Source: an uncultured Bacteroidales bacterium
GTDB taxonomy: Bacteria; Bacteroidota; Bacteroidia; Bacteroidales; UBA932
Length of the DNA: 64,000 nucleotides
Direction of reading: 5' to 3'
Assembly (NCBI GenBank): GCA_947177525.1
Contig: CAMWUW010000006.1
Location: forward strand, 1 to 64,000
Shown: positions 1-10,660 of the stretch, piece after piece
How positions within the stretch are numbered: position 1 is the first letter of the stretch
How the letters are laid out: every line of letters begins with the position of its first letter
Position numbers and translations under genes: made by a program
The notes under the pieces: generated by a model
Told to the model about the DNA's origin: nothing
What the model saw: only the letters and a program-made list of their open reading frames with translations
Database searches by the model: none

Positions 1-70
1 GAGCTGCTGCATTCTGTGCAGAAAAGGCCATCACGCCCATTACTGCCAAAAACATGAAAATTTTTTTCAT
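1..70 (-). CDS. N-terminal fragment of an exported protein, truncated by window start
   Basis: Reverse strand reads ATG at 70..68: MKKIFMFLAVMGVMAFSAQNAAA..., a typical signal peptide. Confidence 0.6.
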   Translation of the reverse strand, partial: MKKIFMFLAVMGVMAFSAQNAAA

Positions 71-197
71 AATTGTTTTTGTGTGTTTAATTAAAGTTAT
101 TGAATCGTTATCAGTAATTACGTGTTTTTGTCGGTGGCATAGCATGCCTTACCTAAAATCCGGTGCAATTTAGCAATTAATTTTCAATCAACAATAA

Positions 198-1271
198 TTA
201 TTTTGATATTTCGCCCCTTAAGTTCCTTTCGAGGCCGGCCTTCACTTCATTATTGTCCCGGCTTTCTCCCATGAGGTGGAATAGTTTTGCGAGGGCGCTT
301 TCCGTAGTACAGTCATATCCGCTCACTACGCCTGCGTCCTTCAGGCATTTCCCTGTGGCATAGATGTCCATGTTGACGCACCCTGCCCTGCACTGGCTTA
401 TGTTGAGCATGATCTTGCCTTTTTCCACGGCCTCGTGCACAAGGTCAAGGAACCATTGCTTTGACGGGGCATTGCCCGCTCCGTATGTCTCCATTATGAC
501 AGCCCTGGTCTCCGGGCCGCACAGGATGTTTCTTACTACCTGCGGGGTTATGCCGGGGTGTATTTTCAATATTGAGACCCTTGTGTCCAGGTTTGTGTGG
601 AATATGGGCCTGTCCTCCCAGGAGAGCGGCTTTCTTATCAGGGCACTGTTGTACCGTATGCTTATTCCTGCTTCGGCAAGTGGAGGCAGATTCTCGGACC
701 TGAAGGCCCTGAAATTGTCCGAATTGACTTTGCTTGTCCTGTTGCCTCTCATCAGCAGGTTGTCGAAGCAGATGCATACTTCGGGAACGAGGGCATGTCC
801 GTCCGCATCTTTGGCGGCTGCAATTTCCACGGCTGATATGAGATTCTCTTTTCCGTCGGTCCTCGGCGCACCTATCGGCAGCTGGCTTCCTGTGAATATT
901 ACAGGCTTTGTCAGCCCTTCTGTCATAAAGCTGAGCGCAGAGGCGGAATAGGCCATGGTGTCCGTGCCGTGCAGGACGACAAAGCCGTCATAGGCGTCGT
1001 ATTCTTTTTCGATGAGCTGGACAAGGGCAAGCCAATTGGACGGCTCTATGTCAGACGAGTCTATAAGAGGGTCAAATGTGCGTGAGTCTATTTTATAGGC
1101 AAATTTCCCGAGTTCCGGCACCTCGTCAAGTATCTGGCTGAAGTCGAAAGGCGTAAGAGCCTGCAATACCGGATCTTCCTTCATGCCGATCGTGCCCCCT
1201 GTATATATCAGGAGTATCGAAGACTTCTCGGCGTTTCCCGATAAGCCTGCATTGCCGCAGTCTGTTATCAT
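198..1271 (-). CDS. ansA: Type I L-asparaginase
   Basis: ILLIYTGGTIGM and VVLHGTDTMAYSASALSFM asparaginase motifs; 357 aa. Confidence 0.93.
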   Translation of the reverse strand: MITDCGNAGLSGNAEKSSILLIYTGGTIGMKEDPVLQALTPFDFSQILDEVPELGKFAYKIDSRTFDPLIDSSDIEPSNWLALVQLIEKEYDAYDGFVVLHGTDTMAYSASALSFMTEGLTKPVIFTGSQLPIGAPRTDGKENLISAVEIAAAKDADGHALVPEVCICFDNLLMRGNRTSKVNSDNFRAFRSENLPPLAEAGISIRYNSALIRKPLSWEDRPIFHTNLDTRVSILKIHPGITPQVVRNILCGPETRAVIMETYGAGNAPSKQWFLDLVHEAVEKGKIMLNISQCRAGCVNMDIYATGKCLKDAGVVSGYDCTTESALAKLFHLMGESRDNNEVKAGLERNLRGEISK

Positions 1272-2035
1272 ATCATGAATAATTTTTGTGCGTTTTCTGT
1301 GGTCCTGGCTGCAATTTCACCGATGTCCGTTCCCGTTATCTCGGCAAGCCTGGAAGCTATGACCGGAATGTAGCTGCTTTCGTTGCGTTTTCCCCTGTGG
1401 GGAACGGGAGTGAGGTACGGTGAGTCGGTTTCAAGCAGAATCCTGTCCGGCGGAATCTCTTTGACGGTCTGTGCTATGGATGCATTCTTGTAGGTGAGCA
1501 CTCCTCCTATACCGATGTACCAGTCCCCGAGGCGTTCCAGTTCTCTGAAAGTTTCTGCACTTCCGCTGAACGCATGGAATACGCCGCGAAGCCCGAGACT
1601 TCTGCATTCCTTCAGTATCCTGAGTATAGGCTCCGTGGCTTCCCTGGAATGTATGATGACCGGAAGGTCTGCTTCTGATGCCATCCTGAGCTGTATGCGC
1701 AGAACCTCCTCCTGCTCTTTCATGAACTCACGTGACCAATACAGGTCCATGCCGATCTCTCCGATGGCCCATATCTTTTTGTCCTTCCATTGGCTGATGC
1801 GTGCAAGTTCCTCCTCCCAATCCGCCCCGACAGATGTGGGGTGAAGCCCTAAGCACGGGAATAATACTCCCGTGTGGCGTTCTGCCAATGCGAACATGGC
1901 CTCCCTGGTGCCGGAGTCAATGTCCGGAACTATCATCTTTGTCACACCTGCACTTACTGCTCTTTCAACCGCCTTTCCTTCTTCGCCTGCGAAGGCTTCG
2001 TCATATAAATGGGTGTGGGTGTCCGTGAATTCCAT
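1268..2035 (-). CDS. tatD: TatD family hydrolase
   Basis: FTDTHTHLYDEAF, GEIGMDLYW, LLETDSPYLTPVPHRGKRNESSYI motifs; 4-nt overlap with ansA. Confidence 0.93.
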   Translation of the reverse strand: MEFTDTHTHLYDEAFAGEEGKAVERAVSAGVTKMIVPDIDSGTREAMFALAERHTGVLFPCLGLHPTSVGADWEEELARISQWKDKKIWAIGEIGMDLYWSREFMKEQEEVLRIQLRMASEADLPVIIHSREATEPILRILKECRSLGLRGVFHAFSGSAETFRELERLGDWYIGIGGVLTYKNASIAQTVKEIPPDRILLETDSPYLTPVPHRGKRNESSYIPVIASRLAEITGTDIGEIAARTTENAQKLFMI

Positions 2036-2115
2036 TTGCCGTCATTTGAATTGACGGCAAATTTAGGAACTGTTTTGATTTTTTTCAAAAATTCTTTCCT
2101 GCCGGTGCCTCCTCC

Positions 2116-3282
2116 TTACCTGAATTTACGGTGCACAAGGAAACATCTTCTCAGCAAGTCTGTCGTTATGAAGCCGTCGGCCTCCAGAATGCCGGCAATG
2201 GCTGCCGTCCTGCCGTATGTCATGCCTGTCGCTTCGGCTGCCTGCTCCAGGCTTATTCCGCTTCTGCCGCGGATTGCGGAAATTATTTGAATCATCTGCC
2301 TGATGTTTTCTTCCGGCTCATCCGGACCATAATATTTATGAAGAAGCTCGCCGTCAGAAAGCGGCTTTGTCTTTTCCGCAGCCCTAAGCCCGAGACTTTC
2401 GGCCAGGTCCTCCGTCGAGGTGAGCGGCTCGGCAATTCTTGAGCGTATGAGCCGGTTGCATCCTTGTGAACGGATGTCATCTGCCCGTCCGGGGAGGGCG
2501 TATACCTCCCTGTCGTACGAAAACGCAAGTCCGGATGGCATCATGGCTCCTCCTTTTATTTTGGACTCCACAATGATTGTTGCCATGCCAAGCCCTGCTA
2601 TGATACGGTTTCTTCTCAGGAAGTTGACCGGAAGCGGTGCCGTGCCAGGAGGAAAGTCGGTCACAAGTGCGCATCCGGGAGCCACGGCCATCTTTCTGGC
2701 TATTTCCCTGTGTCTGTGCGGGTATACCTGCTCCGGTCCTGTGGCCATGACTGCAATTGTCGGCAGGCCTGACTGCATGGCATTTATATGGGCGCAGATG
2801 TCGGTGCCGAGTGCCAGGCCGCTTATTATGCATGGCCTGGGCCGGCATTCCGCTAAGGATGAAACTATTTTTCCGCACCATTCGCGGCCGTATGGGGATA
2901 TGTCCCTTGTGCCGACTATTGATATGGCCGGAGAACTCCACAGATTGCCGTCGCTTTCGATACTTCTTATATAAAGGCCGGCAGGGGCGTCTGGGCATTC
3001 TTTCAGCATGGGAGGGTAGCCTTCTTCTGTCCAGCCTGTGAACCTGATTCCTTCCGCGGAAAGTTTTTCGAGCGACATGGCGGCTTCGTCAAAGGCTTGT
3101 GGGCAGATTTTTCCCCTGTACCTGGAGTGTGGACCGAGAATGTCGTCAAGCTCTTTGGCCCCGAGCCTGAAAATACCGGATGCGCTGCCGGTCTGTGCAA
3201 TGAGGGCAAGAGGAATCTTGGGCTCGAAACCGAAGATTCTTCCAAGGGCGCATAGACTTATTTTTTCGTCACAGTTTGTCAT
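2116..3282 (-). CDS. dprA: DNA-processing protein DprA
   Basis: SIVGTRDISPYG, ISGLALGTDICAHINAM, FLRRNRIIAGLGMATIIVESKIKGGAM: DprA Rossmann core. Confidence 0.92.
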   Translation of the reverse strand: MTNCDEKISLCALGRIFGFEPKIPLALIAQTGSASGIFRLGAKELDDILGPHSRYRGKICPQAFDEAAMSLEKLSAEGIRFTGWTEEGYPPMLKECPDAPAGLYIRSIESDGNLWSSPAISIVGTRDISPYGREWCGKIVSSLAECRPRPCIISGLALGTDICAHINAMQSGLPTIAVMATGPEQVYPHRHREIARKMAVAPGCALVTDFPPGTAPLPVNFLRRNRIIAGLGMATIIVESKIKGGAMMPSGLAFSYDREVYALPGRADDIRSQGCNRLIRSRIAEPLTSTEDLAESLGLRAAEKTKPLSDGELLHKYYGPDEPEENIRQMIQIISAIRGRSGISLEQAAEATGMTYGRTAAIAGILEADGFITTDLLRRCFLVHRKFR

Positions 3283-3432
3283 GACGGCAAAATAAACGGA
3301 AAAACAGTTCCCCGGGACATGCCGGAAAACTGTTTTTCTGTTTTTTATAAGATTTTTTCTTTTTCTTTAAATCATGAAGCTTTTTTTAAAAAAAAACTTC
3401 TGGCGTGAGCCACGTTTCTTGCAGATGCCCCG

Positions 3433-4482
3433 TCAGATTATCAGGAGTGCATCTCCGTATGGACCGAACTTGTAGTCTTGCTCAAGGGCCGTCTTGTATG
3501 CTTTCATGACTTTCTCGTAACCGCCGAAGGCTGCCACTGACATGAGCATTGTCGAGCCTGGACGGTGGAAGTTGGACACGATTGCATTCGGTATTGCAAA
3601 TCTGTACGGAGGGAAAATGAATTTGTTTGTCCAGCCGTCGTACGGGTTGACTTCGTCATTTGTCGTGACGTATGTCTCAAGTCCGCGTATGACTGTTATT
3701 CCGACAGCAAGGACCTTGTGCCCCTCATGCTTGGTCTTGTTGATTATTTCGGCAGTCTCTTCAGTTATGATGAGCCTTTCCGAGTCCATCTTGTGCTTTG
3801 ACAGGTCTTCAACATCCACTTCGCGGAAATGGCCTATTCCCATGTGAAGAGTGATGAATGCCTTGTTGATGTCTTTGAGAATCATTCTGTTGAACAATTC
3901 CCTGCTGAAGTGCAGGCCGGCAGCTGGTGCTGATACGGCACCCTCGTGCTTTGCGAAAATTGTCTGGAAGTTTTCCTTGTCCTCTTCGGTTACCTGCTTC
4001 TTTACCCAGTCCGGAACAGGAGTCTGCCCCAGTCCGAAAAGAGTCTCCTTGAAATCCTCGTATGGGCCGTCGTACAGGAAACGGAGTGTCCTTCCGCGTG
4101 ATGTGGTGTTGTCAATCACTTCTGCCACAAGGCTTTCGTCATCTCCGAAATACAGCTTGTTGCCGATTCTGATTTTTCTGGCTGGGTCCACAATCACATC
4201 CCAAAGCCTCTGCTCCCTGTTGAGTTCCCTGAGCAGGAACACTTCAATGTCTGCCCCTGTTTTTTCTTTGTTTCCATATAATCTTGCAGGAAATACTTTT
4301 GTGTCATTGAGGACGAAAGTGTCTCCTTTGCCGAAATATTCTATGATGTCTTTGAAAAGCCTGTGCTCTATTTCTCCTGTAGCCTTGTGGAGAACCATGA
4401 GCTTGCATTCATCGCGCCATCTCGGCGGCTCGGCTGCGATTTTGTCAGCGGGAAGCTGGAACTGGAATTGAGATAATTTCAT
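3433..4482 (-). CDS. queA: S-adenosylmethionine:tRNA ribosyltransferase-isomerase
   Basis: [52 protein letters not shown]; start placed at internal Met (4482). Confidence 0.93.
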   Translation of the reverse strand: MKLSQFQFQLPADKIAAEPPRWRDECKLMVLHKATGEIEHRLFKDIIEYFGKGDTFVLNDTKVFPARLYGNKEKTGADIEVFLLRELNREQRLWDVIVDPARKIRIGNKLYFGDDESLVAEVIDNTTSRGRTLRFLYDGPYEDFKETLFGLGQTPVPDWVKKQVTEEDKENFQTIFAKHEGAVSAPAAGLHFSRELFNRMILKDINKAFITLHMGIGHFREVDVEDLSKHKMDSERLIITEETAEIINKTKHEGHKVLAVGITVIRGLETYVTTNDEVNPYDGWTNKFIFPPYRFAIPNAIVSNFHRPGSTMLMSVAAFGGYEKVMKAYKTALEQDYKFGPYGDALLII

Positions 4483-4570
4483 ACTATAGGTAAAAATTAA
4501 CAGCAAAATACACTACATTATACGATTGTTTGCCGTTTTTGTTTCACTTGTCATGCAAAAAATGAAAAAA

Positions 4571-5182
4571 TTATATTTTTGCCTCACGAAATACCTCTAT
4601 GATTGACGGATATGTGTTCAGAAGAAAAGCCGGAAGACTGGACTTTGCCACCCATGCGGCTTTGGAAATGTCTTCCTCGCGCTGTGGAGTAAGGTCCGTC
4701 GGGTCTGTGTAGATCATGTTGTACCACCATGTGTGCTTGAGATGCCATGTGCCGTTCCGTCTGTAGCAGTGGTCCGTCACGCAGATGAGCTCCCCCAGTG
4801 CAAGCTTGTCAATCCCCGTTTCTTCCATTACTTCACGCAAGGCGGTTGTGCTTATTTCCTCACCCTGCTCCTGATGCCCTTTGGGCAGGTCCCACAGGCC
4901 GTTTCTGCTGATCAGAAGAAAGTCGCCGCGCCGGTTTGACACAAGTCCTCCTCCTGCATTGACTTCCGTGAATTCGGCGCAGATCCTCCTGTATGTGCGT
5001 TCCGGGTCTTCGCTCGGTATATAGATTCTTTGCAGCGTGTCCGATACCTCGAACATTCCTATGAGTGAGTGTATGCAGGAATCTTCCCCATAGCAGAAAA
5101 GGATGGCATTGGGGTCGGACAGTGCCTGCTCATTTGGAGGACAGATTATTATGCATCTCTTTTCGAAGTATATTTTGTGCAT
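4571..5182 (-). CDS. NUDIX hydrolase
   Basis: Nudix box GHQEQGEEISTTALREVMEETGI; start placed at Met of MHKIYFEKRC. Confidence 0.9.
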   Translation of the reverse strand: MHKIYFEKRCIIICPPNEQALSDPNAILFCYGEDSCIHSLIGMFEVSDTLQRIYIPSEDPERTYRRICAEFTEVNAGGGLVSNRRGDFLLISRNGLWDLPKGHQEQGEEISTTALREVMEETGIDKLALGELICVTDHCYRRNGTWHLKHTWWYNMIYTDPTDLTPQREEDISKAAWVAKSSLPAFLLNTYPSIIEVFREAKI

Positions 5183-5199
5183 TTGACCTATAAATTTAT

Positions 5200-5207
5200 T
5201 ATCTTTG
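5200..5207 (+). promoter_or_regulatory. Bacteroidetes -7 box TATCTTTG upstream of pyrE
   Basis: Matches TAnnTTTG; a TTG lies about 22 bp upstream. Confidence 0.5.
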
Positions 5208-5286
5208 CGCAATTGGCATAGCGCCAAGTCTGAATTTTGCCTGCAAATATAGGCAGAAGAACCGAAAAACAATAAAAGATATAATT

Positions 5287-5925
5287 ATGGAATCTGTAGA
5301 AAATGCAGTTGCCGAGGCCCTGTTGGACATAAAGGCGGTCATGTTGAGGCCGGATCATCCTTTTACATGGGCTTCCGGATGGTTGTCGCCGATTTATTGT
5401 GACAACAGGAGAATTCTTTCATTCCCGGAGATAAGGGAGAAGGTATGTTCATGGATGGCCGACATCATAAACAGGGAATACCCTGATGCTGAGGTTATAG
5501 CCGGAGTGGCTACCGGTGCCATTGCGCACGGTTATCTTGTCGCCCACATCCTCGGGAAGCCTTTTATTTATGTCCGTCCTAAGGCCAAGGACCATGGTAC
5601 CGGCTCGCAGATTGAAGGAATACTTGAAAGCGGGGCCAAAGTCGTGATAGTCGAGGACTTGATTTCCACAGGAAAAAGCAGCCTGGCCGCAAAGGATGCG
5701 CTTGTGTCAGCCGGTGCTGATGTCATGGGCATGGTTGCCATCTTCTCGTATAATTTCAACCAGGCCCGCAAGGCATTTGAGGATGCGAACGTGGAGCTTA
5801 CTACACTGTCGAACTATGATACCCTTATATCCGTCGCACGCGAAAGGGGATATGTGAGGGAAGCGGATATGGAACTCCTTAAGGAGTGGAGGTATTCTCC
5901 TTCCTCATGGGGAAAAACAGAGTAG
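5287..5925 (+). CDS. pyrE: Orotate phosphoribosyltransferase
   Basis: VEDLISTGKSSLAAKDAL PRPP-binding motif; FTWASGWLSPIYCDNR. Confidence 0.93.
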   Translation: MESVENAVAEALLDIKAVMLRPDHPFTWASGWLSPIYCDNRRILSFPEIREKVCSWMADIINREYPDAEVIAGVATGAIAHGYLVAHILGKPFIYVRPKAKDHGTGSQIEGILESGAKVVIVEDLISTGKSSLAAKDALVSAGADVMGMVAIFSYNFNQARKAFEDANVELTTLSNYDTLISVARERGYVREADMELLKEWRYSPSSWGKTE

Positions 5926-5927
5926 GC

Positions 5928-6374
5928 ATGGCAGTTGAGATAAAAAGCAAGAGGGCGGTTGTGTCAAAGCCGCCTTATGAATTGTATATGGCTTTTGCCG
6001 ATATGCGGAATCTTGTGAATTTCCTTCCTGAGGACAAAAAGGAGGGGATTGAGGCGGATTATGATACTGTTCATGCCATGGTCCAGGGATTCAGCATCGG
6101 TGTCAGGGTCCAGGAGCGTGTCCCGTACTCAAGAATTGATTTTGAGGATGACGGTGCGCCTTTCAAATTCAGGCTGTCCATGCTGTTCGATGCCTCCGCG
6201 CAAGACCCATACAAGACTGATTTCGGAATCGTGCTTGACGCGGACCTTAATTTCATGATGAAGACCTTGCTCGGCGGAAAGATAAAGGATGCCCTTGACA
6301 AGGTTGTGGACGCTATGGCAGACATGTCCGAAGGCCGGATGCCGGAAGGTTTCGACCCTTCAATGTATCCTTAG
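5928..6374 (+). CDS. SRPBCC (START-like) family protein
   Basis: ~148 aa, VSKPPYELYMAFADMRNLVNFLP; start placed at MAVEIKSKRA just after pyrE. Confidence 0.65.
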   Translation: MAVEIKSKRAVVSKPPYELYMAFADMRNLVNFLPEDKKEGIEADYDTVHAMVQGFSIGVRVQERVPYSRIDFEDDGAPFKFRLSMLFDASAQDPYKTDFGIVLDADLNFMMKTLLGGKIKDALDKVVDAMADMSEGRMPEGFDPSMYP

Positions 6375-6378
6375 CATT

Positions 6379-7776
6379 ATGCAGGTGAAAGACACATTCG
6401 GAAAGTATCTTGAAGAGGCGATAGGGAAGGACAATGCCCTTGTCGCTTTTTCTGCTTTTGACAGGGCGGCTCCGGCTTCGGTGCGCATGAATCCATTCAA
6501 GCGTGCAGTTCCCTTGTCGGGAAGGCCGGTGGAATGGAGCCCTTACGGCATAATGCTGGATGAGCGTCCGGTATTCACTCTCGACCCTCTTTTCCATGCC
6601 GGAGCATATTATGTGCAGGATTCATCCTCAATGTTTGTAGGACATGCATTCCGCAGTCTTCTGGCCCGTCTTGGACCAGTTTCCGGCAGGCCTGTCAGGG
6701 TGCTTGACCTGTGTGCTGCACCCGGAGGAAAGACTACCGATATTGCAGCTTCTCTGCGCGAAGCATACGGAGAAGACTTTCTGCTTGTTGCCAATGAGGT
6801 CATGAAGGCAAGGGCTGGTGTGCTTGCTGAAAATGTTGCCGTATGGGGGGACCCGAATGTTGCGGTCGTCTCTGATGACCCGAGTGCATTTGCTTCATTG
6901 CCGCACTTTTTTGATGTCATAGTGGCTGATGTCCCTTGCTCAGGAGAGGGGATGTTCAGGAAGGATGCCAAGGCAAGGGAACAGTGGTCGGAAGACAATG
7001 TCGCCCTGTGCCAGGCGAGGCAGAGAAGGATTATTGCGGATGTGTGGCCTTCTCTTGCACCGGGAGGTTTTCTCGTTTATTCAACCTGCACTTTCAACCG
7101 TTTCGAAAATGACGGCAATGCTGAATGGATTGCTTCTGAGCTTGGGGCGGACTGCGTGTCAGGTGATGTCGTGGCCAATGATTTCCCCGGAGTCATAAGC
7201 ACTGGGTACGGGTACAGCCTTGTTCCTGGACTTGTAGAAGGCGAGGGACAGTATTGCAGTGTGCTCAGGAAACATGAAGGAAATGTTACGCCGGAGCGCA
7301 ATGGCCGGAAAAATGAATCACGCATGCCGCGTGGAGGACGTCAGCAGGAAAAGGGGACTGTTCCGCGTGAGGCAGGCAGTCTTGTTGAAGGAGATTGCGA
7401 TTTCCGTCTCAGGGGCACGACTGTAATTGCTGTTCCACGGGCTGTTTCTGCAGACGTTCATACACTTGGCGGATGCCTTCATCTTATTGCATCTGGCTGC
7501 GCAATAGGAACACTTAAAGGCAATGTGCTTGTTCCTGATGCAGATCTGGCCCTTTCCATGATTTTCAGAAAGGATGCATTCCCTTCTGTGTCAGTAGGGC
7601 TTGATGAGGCACTTGCCTATCTGCACAGAGATCCTGTGTGCTTCCCGCATGCGGAGAAAGGATACCTTACTGTTGAATATGAGACTCTGCCGATAGGATT
7701 TGTCAAAAATCTCGGCAACAGATGCAATAGTCTGCATCCTCAGGGCAGACGCATCAGAATGGATATAAATAAATGA
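6379..7776 (+). CDS. RsmF/NOL1/NOP2/Sun-family RNA (cytosine-C5) methyltransferase
   Basis: VLDLCAAPGGKTTDIA, VADVPCSGEGMFRKD, LVYSTCTFNRFEND motifs; start placed at MQVKDTFG. Confidence 0.9.
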   Translation: MQVKDTFGKYLEEAIGKDNALVAFSAFDRAAPASVRMNPFKRAVPLSGRPVEWSPYGIMLDERPVFTLDPLFHAGAYYVQDSSSMFVGHAFRSLLARLGPVSGRPVRVLDLCAAPGGKTTDIAASLREAYGEDFLLVANEVMKARAGVLAENVAVWGDPNVAVVSDDPSAFASLPHFFDVIVADVPCSGEGMFRKDAKAREQWSEDNVALCQARQRRIIADVWPSLAPGGFLVYSTCTFNRFENDGNAEWIASELGADCVSGDVVANDFPGVISTGYGYSLVPGLVEGEGQYCSVLRKHEGNVTPERNGRKNESRMPRGGRQQEKGTVPREAGSLVEGDCDFRLRGTTVIAVPRAVSADVHTLGGCLHLIASGCAIGTLKGNVLVPDADLALSMIFRKDAFPSVSVGLDEALAYLHRDPVCFPHAEKGYLTVEYETLPIGFVKNLGNRCNSLHPQGRRIRMDINK

Positions 7777-8699
7777 CTATGATTAAAAGAATTATCTCAC
7801 TGGCATCGGCTTTGTCCGTATGTGTATGCGCCTTTTGCCAGACTGACAGGTTTGAGCGCAAATACGATCTGCTTGTTTCACAGCTCGGCCCGGCCGGAGT
7901 GGGAGTCGAGACCGTGCTTGACAATTGGGCGGCAGAGGATTCAACTGATGCAAAGATGCTGCTGGGCCGCTTCACGTATTATTTTACGAAGGCCCAGACT
8001 TCTTCAATTGTGCAGAAGTCACAGAAGAAGTATCTTGGCATGGAGCCGGTGCTTTCGCTTAAGGACAGCACCGGAAATGATGTCTATTACTACCAGGTAA
8101 GCGAATTTGACGATGAATTGTATGCAAAGGCGGTCAAGGCTGCGGACAGGGCGGCTGCATTATGGCCTGACAGACTTGATTTCCGCTTTCTGAAAGCCAA
8201 TGCTTATATTGCCTATGAGAAAGAAAGCCCTGACATGGCATTGTCGTATCTCAAGACTCTTGCTGCAGAAGGGGCTGCAAGGACTGATGCATGGGATTAT
8301 GCCGGGACGGAGGCGGACGGAGACTTCTTTGCTGAGGCCATGCAGGAATATTGCTACAGTCTTTACTCCATAGGAAGTCCTTCTGCACTTGAGGCTTTCC
8401 GCTCTTTCTCTGAGCATCTTGTGAAACTTTATCCGGAACATGCAGGCTTCCTGAGCAATATCGGGTCTTATTATATGATAGCAAAGAATGACTATAAGAC
8501 GGCCCTGAAATATTATGCAAAGGTGCTTAAGAAAAAGCCGGATGACTATACCGCAATCAAAAACGGGGTCTTGGCTTCACGCAAGTCCGGAAACAAAAAG
8601 TCTGAGCTGAAGTATCTTGAACTTCTTGCAGAGTATGGCCCTGAAAATGAGCGTCTTGTTGCCCAGGGAAGAATCCAGGCCCTAAAGGGAGGACGATGA
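7773..8699 (+). CDS. Exported tetratricopeptide-repeat protein
   Basis: N-terminal signal peptide ending ...CVCAFCQ; TPR-like DYKTALKYYAKVLKKKPDDYTAIKN; ATGA overlap with upstream CDS. Confidence 0.75.
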   Translation: MTMIKRIISLASALSVCVCAFCQTDRFERKYDLLVSQLGPAGVGVETVLDNWAAEDSTDAKMLLGRFTYYFTKAQTSSIVQKSQKKYLGMEPVLSLKDSTGNDVYYYQVSEFDDELYAKAVKAADRAAALWPDRLDFRFLKANAYIAYEKESPDMALSYLKTLAAEGAARTDAWDYAGTEADGDFFAEAMQEYCYSLYSIGSPSALEAFRSFSEHLVKLYPEHAGFLSNIGSYYMIAKNDYKTALKYYAKVLKKKPDDYTAIKNGVLASRKSGNKKSELKYLELLAEYGPENERLVAQGRIQALKGGR

Positions 8700-9377
8700 A
8701 CCGGCCCTGTCCAGAATCTTGCCGAAAATGCGTTCTGTGACAGGGTCGAAGAATTTCATAAGGTATCCTGTAAGCAGGGCCGTCACTAACGTTCCTTCCC
8801 TGATGACTACAGTGTCTCCCTTGCCGAGCACACTTCCGAATGCAATGAGGGAAATGACGGCGGAAATTATTACCAGTGCTGAGTCAAATACAATCTTTAC
8901 ATTGCGGAAACGGAATCCGCTTACATCGGAAATGGCTGCGACTGTCATCTCTCCGGCGAGCATCCATGCCTTTGCCCGGACTTCGATGCTTATTCCTGCA
9001 GCTGTCAGGGCGCACGAAAGCAGCATTACTGAGGCCTTGCCCAGATATGACGGCAAGGTGAGCCAGCTGAATGCCCAGATTGCAGCATCTGTCAGGAAAC
9101 CGAACACGAATGCGGCGGCAATCTGCATAAGGTTTTCAAGCCTGAAACGCTTGCGCAGAAGGGCAATCTGCAGCAGGATGAACATAAAATGCATTACTAT
9201 GGTATATTGCCCCACAGTCAGTCCTCCGATGAGGCTGACTACGTATGGAGGGCATGATATGGGCGAGGTGCCCAGGTCTGATTTTATCGAAAGGGCTACT
9301 CCGGCAGATACGAGCAGCAGGCCTGCAGTGGCAACCGTATAGCGTACAAGTATGTCTTTTATTTTACTTTTATTCAT
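8682..9377 (-). CDS. YczE/YitT-like multi-pass membrane protein
   Basis: SKSDLGTSP-like segment (SIKSDLGTSPISCPPYVVS) and several TM helices; tail-to-tail overlap with 7773..8699. Confidence 0.65.
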   Translation of the reverse strand: MNKSKIKDILVRYTVATAGLLLVSAGVALSIKSDLGTSPISCPPYVVSLIGGLTVGQYTIVMHFMFILLQIALLRKRFRLENLMQIAAAFVFGFLTDAAIWAFSWLTLPSYLGKASVMLLSCALTAAGISIEVRAKAWMLAGEMTVAAISDVSGFRFRNVKIVFDSALVIISAVISLIAFGSVLGKGDTVVIREGTLVTALLTGYLMKFFDPVTERIFGKILDRAGSSSSL

Positions 9378-9463
9378 TGCGTTTTTTCTGAAATTTTGGC
9401 AAATATGATTAATTTTCTTGAATGTACTGCGTCCGGTGAGAGTTTTTTCGTTATTTTTGCCGG

Positions 9464-10657
9464 ATGCACGTTTCTTTTTTCATAGCGCGCCGGCTTAAAT
9501 TCAAGGGAAAATTCGCCTCTGTCTCTATTGCGGTAAGTTTTCTGGTGATGATTCTGGCTGTTTCTGTATCTTCCGGCTTCCGGCATGAAATACGGAATGG
9601 CCTGTCGCAGGTTTCCGGAGACGTGCAGCTTATGCGCCCGGACATGAATTTTCTTGACGGGACCTCCCCGATTGAGGCCGCTCCTGATTATCTTCCATAC
9701 GTTGAATCTCTTGGTTTCGTTGAGGCTGTGAATCCTGTCGTATACCGTGCCGCAATCGTAAAGAAGTCAGACGACATTTATGGAATACTTGTAAAGGGGA
9801 TTCCGGGAGGCGTGCAAGCTGCCCATGAAAATCTTTCCACAGATTCTTTGTCACTTGCAGTTTCAATTCCGTCGCGGCTTGCCGCAGTGTCCGGACTTGC
9901 TCCCGGTGACCGTATGCTGACTTATTTTGTAGGTGACAAAATGAAGGTGCGCCAGTTTACCGTTGCGGCAGTGCATGAGACAATTGCAGGAACTGACGAC
10001 AAATTTCTGGTATATGCAGACATCTCTGACATGCGGCAGCTCAACGGATGGAATGACGGCGAGGCCTCCATGCTGGAGATTGTTCTTTTGCCGTCCTGCC
10101 GCAGTGAGGAAGACATCCGTTCCGCTGAAAAGGAAGTAGGTTTTGTGGTGAATGCATATTCCTCAGACAATGACAGTGCCGTAGTCGCGTCCTCATCCGT
10201 TTCCAGATTTCCTCAGATATTTGACTGGCTCGGGCTGATTGACTTCAATGTGTTTTTTATACTTGCCCTGATGAGTATTGTGGCCGGATTCAATATGGTG
10301 TCCGGGCTGCTGATAATGCTGTTCGAGAATATACCTGCAATCGGCCTGCTGAAAGCAGTGGGAATGAAGGACCGCTCAATAGCCGGTGCCTTCCTTTCAA
10401 GTGCGGCAGTCCTTGTGCTGAAGGGTATGGCTGCCGGGAATGCTCTTGCTGCATTGTTATGTGTCATTCAGAATCAGACGAAGCTGCTGCGGCTCAATCC
10501 TGAAAACTATTTCGTGTCTTTTGTGCCTGTGCATTTTGATGCCGGCATGATTGTGCTTGCGGACGCGGTTGCCTTTGTCCTCATAATGCTTTTTCTTCTG
10601 ATTCCGTGCCTGTTCATTTCCAAGGTGGATCCTGCCGACACAGTGCGTGTAAGATAA
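9464..10657 (+). CDS. FtsX/LolC-like ABC transporter permease
   Basis: FIARRLKFKGKFASVSIAVSFLVMILAVSV N-terminus; C-terminal FtsX TM block. Confidence 0.85.
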   Translation: MHVSFFIARRLKFKGKFASVSIAVSFLVMILAVSVSSGFRHEIRNGLSQVSGDVQLMRPDMNFLDGTSPIEAAPDYLPYVESLGFVEAVNPVVYRAAIVKKSDDIYGILVKGIPGGVQAAHENLSTDSLSLAVSIPSRLAAVSGLAPGDRMLTYFVGDKMKVRQFTVAAVHETIAGTDDKFLVYADISDMRQLNGWNDGEASMLEIVLLPSCRSEEDIRSAEKEVGFVVNAYSSDNDSAVVASSSVSRFPQIFDWLGLIDFNVFFILALMSIVAGFNMVSGLLIMLFENIPAIGLLKAVGMKDRSIAGAFLSSAAVLVLKGMAAGNALAALLCVIQNQTKLLRLNPENYFVSFVPVHFDAGMIVLADAVAFVLIMLFLLIPCLFISKVDPADTVRVR

Positions 10658-10660
10658 TGG

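Noticed and set aside
3340-3410. A/T-rich stretch with T and A runs between dprA and queA
   Set aside because: Low-complexity terminator-like intergenic DNA; no gene or distinct structure could be supported
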